From Ignavibacteriota bacterium (GTDB lineage: Bacteria; Bacteroidota; Ignavibacteria; Tepidaquicellales; Tepidaquicellaceae), in the NCBI GenBank assembly GCA_003135995.1, contig PNBM01000229.1, forward strand, positions 480-6,283: 5,804 bases of DNA, read 5' to 3'. The translations under genes were made by a program, and so were the position numbers. Numbering within the stretch: position 1 is the stretch's first letter; each line of letters begins with the position of its first letter. The notes below the pieces were generated by a model, which saw nothing but the letters and a program-made list of their open reading frames with translations, ran no database searches and had not been told where the DNA came from. Below, piece after piece: positions 5,784-5,804 of the stretch.

Positions 5784-5804
5784 GTGTCATCCCCGAATGT
5801 GCGT
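5784..5804 (+). repeat. Possible left arm of a second intergenic palindromic repeat, cut by the window end
   Basis: GTGTCATCCCCGA followed by ATGTGCGT resembles the opening arm of the GTCATTCCCG..CGGGAAT class of intergenic palindromes. If so, the sequence just beyond the window should contain TCGGGGAT. Only one arm is visible, so this is a prediction. Confidence 0.25.

Overview
The window is a low-GC stretch of bacterial chromosome with five protein genes, all on the + strand. In order they are: the 3' part of an S9-family (prolyl-oligopeptidase-like) alpha/beta hydrolase; a BrxA/BrxB-type bacilliredoxin; a full-length ClpC AAA+ chaperone/unfoldase; a beta-ketoacyl-ACP synthase III (FabH); and 4-diphosphocytidyl-2-C-methyl-D-erythritol kinase (IspE). 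The last 146 bases are non-coding and rich in repeats and hairpins. No tRNA, rRNA, CRISPR array or transposase gene was seen.

The gene content and style suggest the Bacteroidota/Chlorobiota/Ignavibacteria group; Ignavibacteria is my best guess. The grounds are AT-rich coding sequence, A/T-rich start regions mostly lacking a Shine-Dalgarno sequence, a bacilliredoxin beside a ClpC, the MEP isoprenoid pathway, and small GC-rich palindromes scattered in AT-rich intergenic DNA. This assignment is an inference from style, not from a search.

Layout: 1-574 hydrolase (5' end outside the window); 575-628 short gap with a possible TATAAT box very close to the next start; 629-1051 bacilliredoxin; 39-nt gap; 1091-3607 clpC; 9-nt gap; 3617-4621 fabH; 4622-4803 a 182-nt AT-rich gap ending in two overlapping symmetric elements against the ispE start codon; 4804-5658 ispE; 5659-5804 repeat-rich intergenic DNA with a probable bidirectional terminator hairpin.

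The bacilliredoxin, clpC and fabH genes are packed closely enough to be one transcription unit, with clpC-fabH the tightest pair. Bacilliredoxin (repair of thiol-oxidised proteins) and ClpC (unfolding and degradation of damaged proteins) make a sensible thiol-stress/protein-quality pair. FabH (start of fatty acid synthesis) and IspE (isoprenoid precursors) are housekeeping enzymes without an obvious mechanistic link to it. ispE probably has its own promoter or leader control.

Every complete gene retains its family's catalytic residues. I do not see a new multi-gene system here. The features most worth a second look are the ispE leader and the repeats after ispE.
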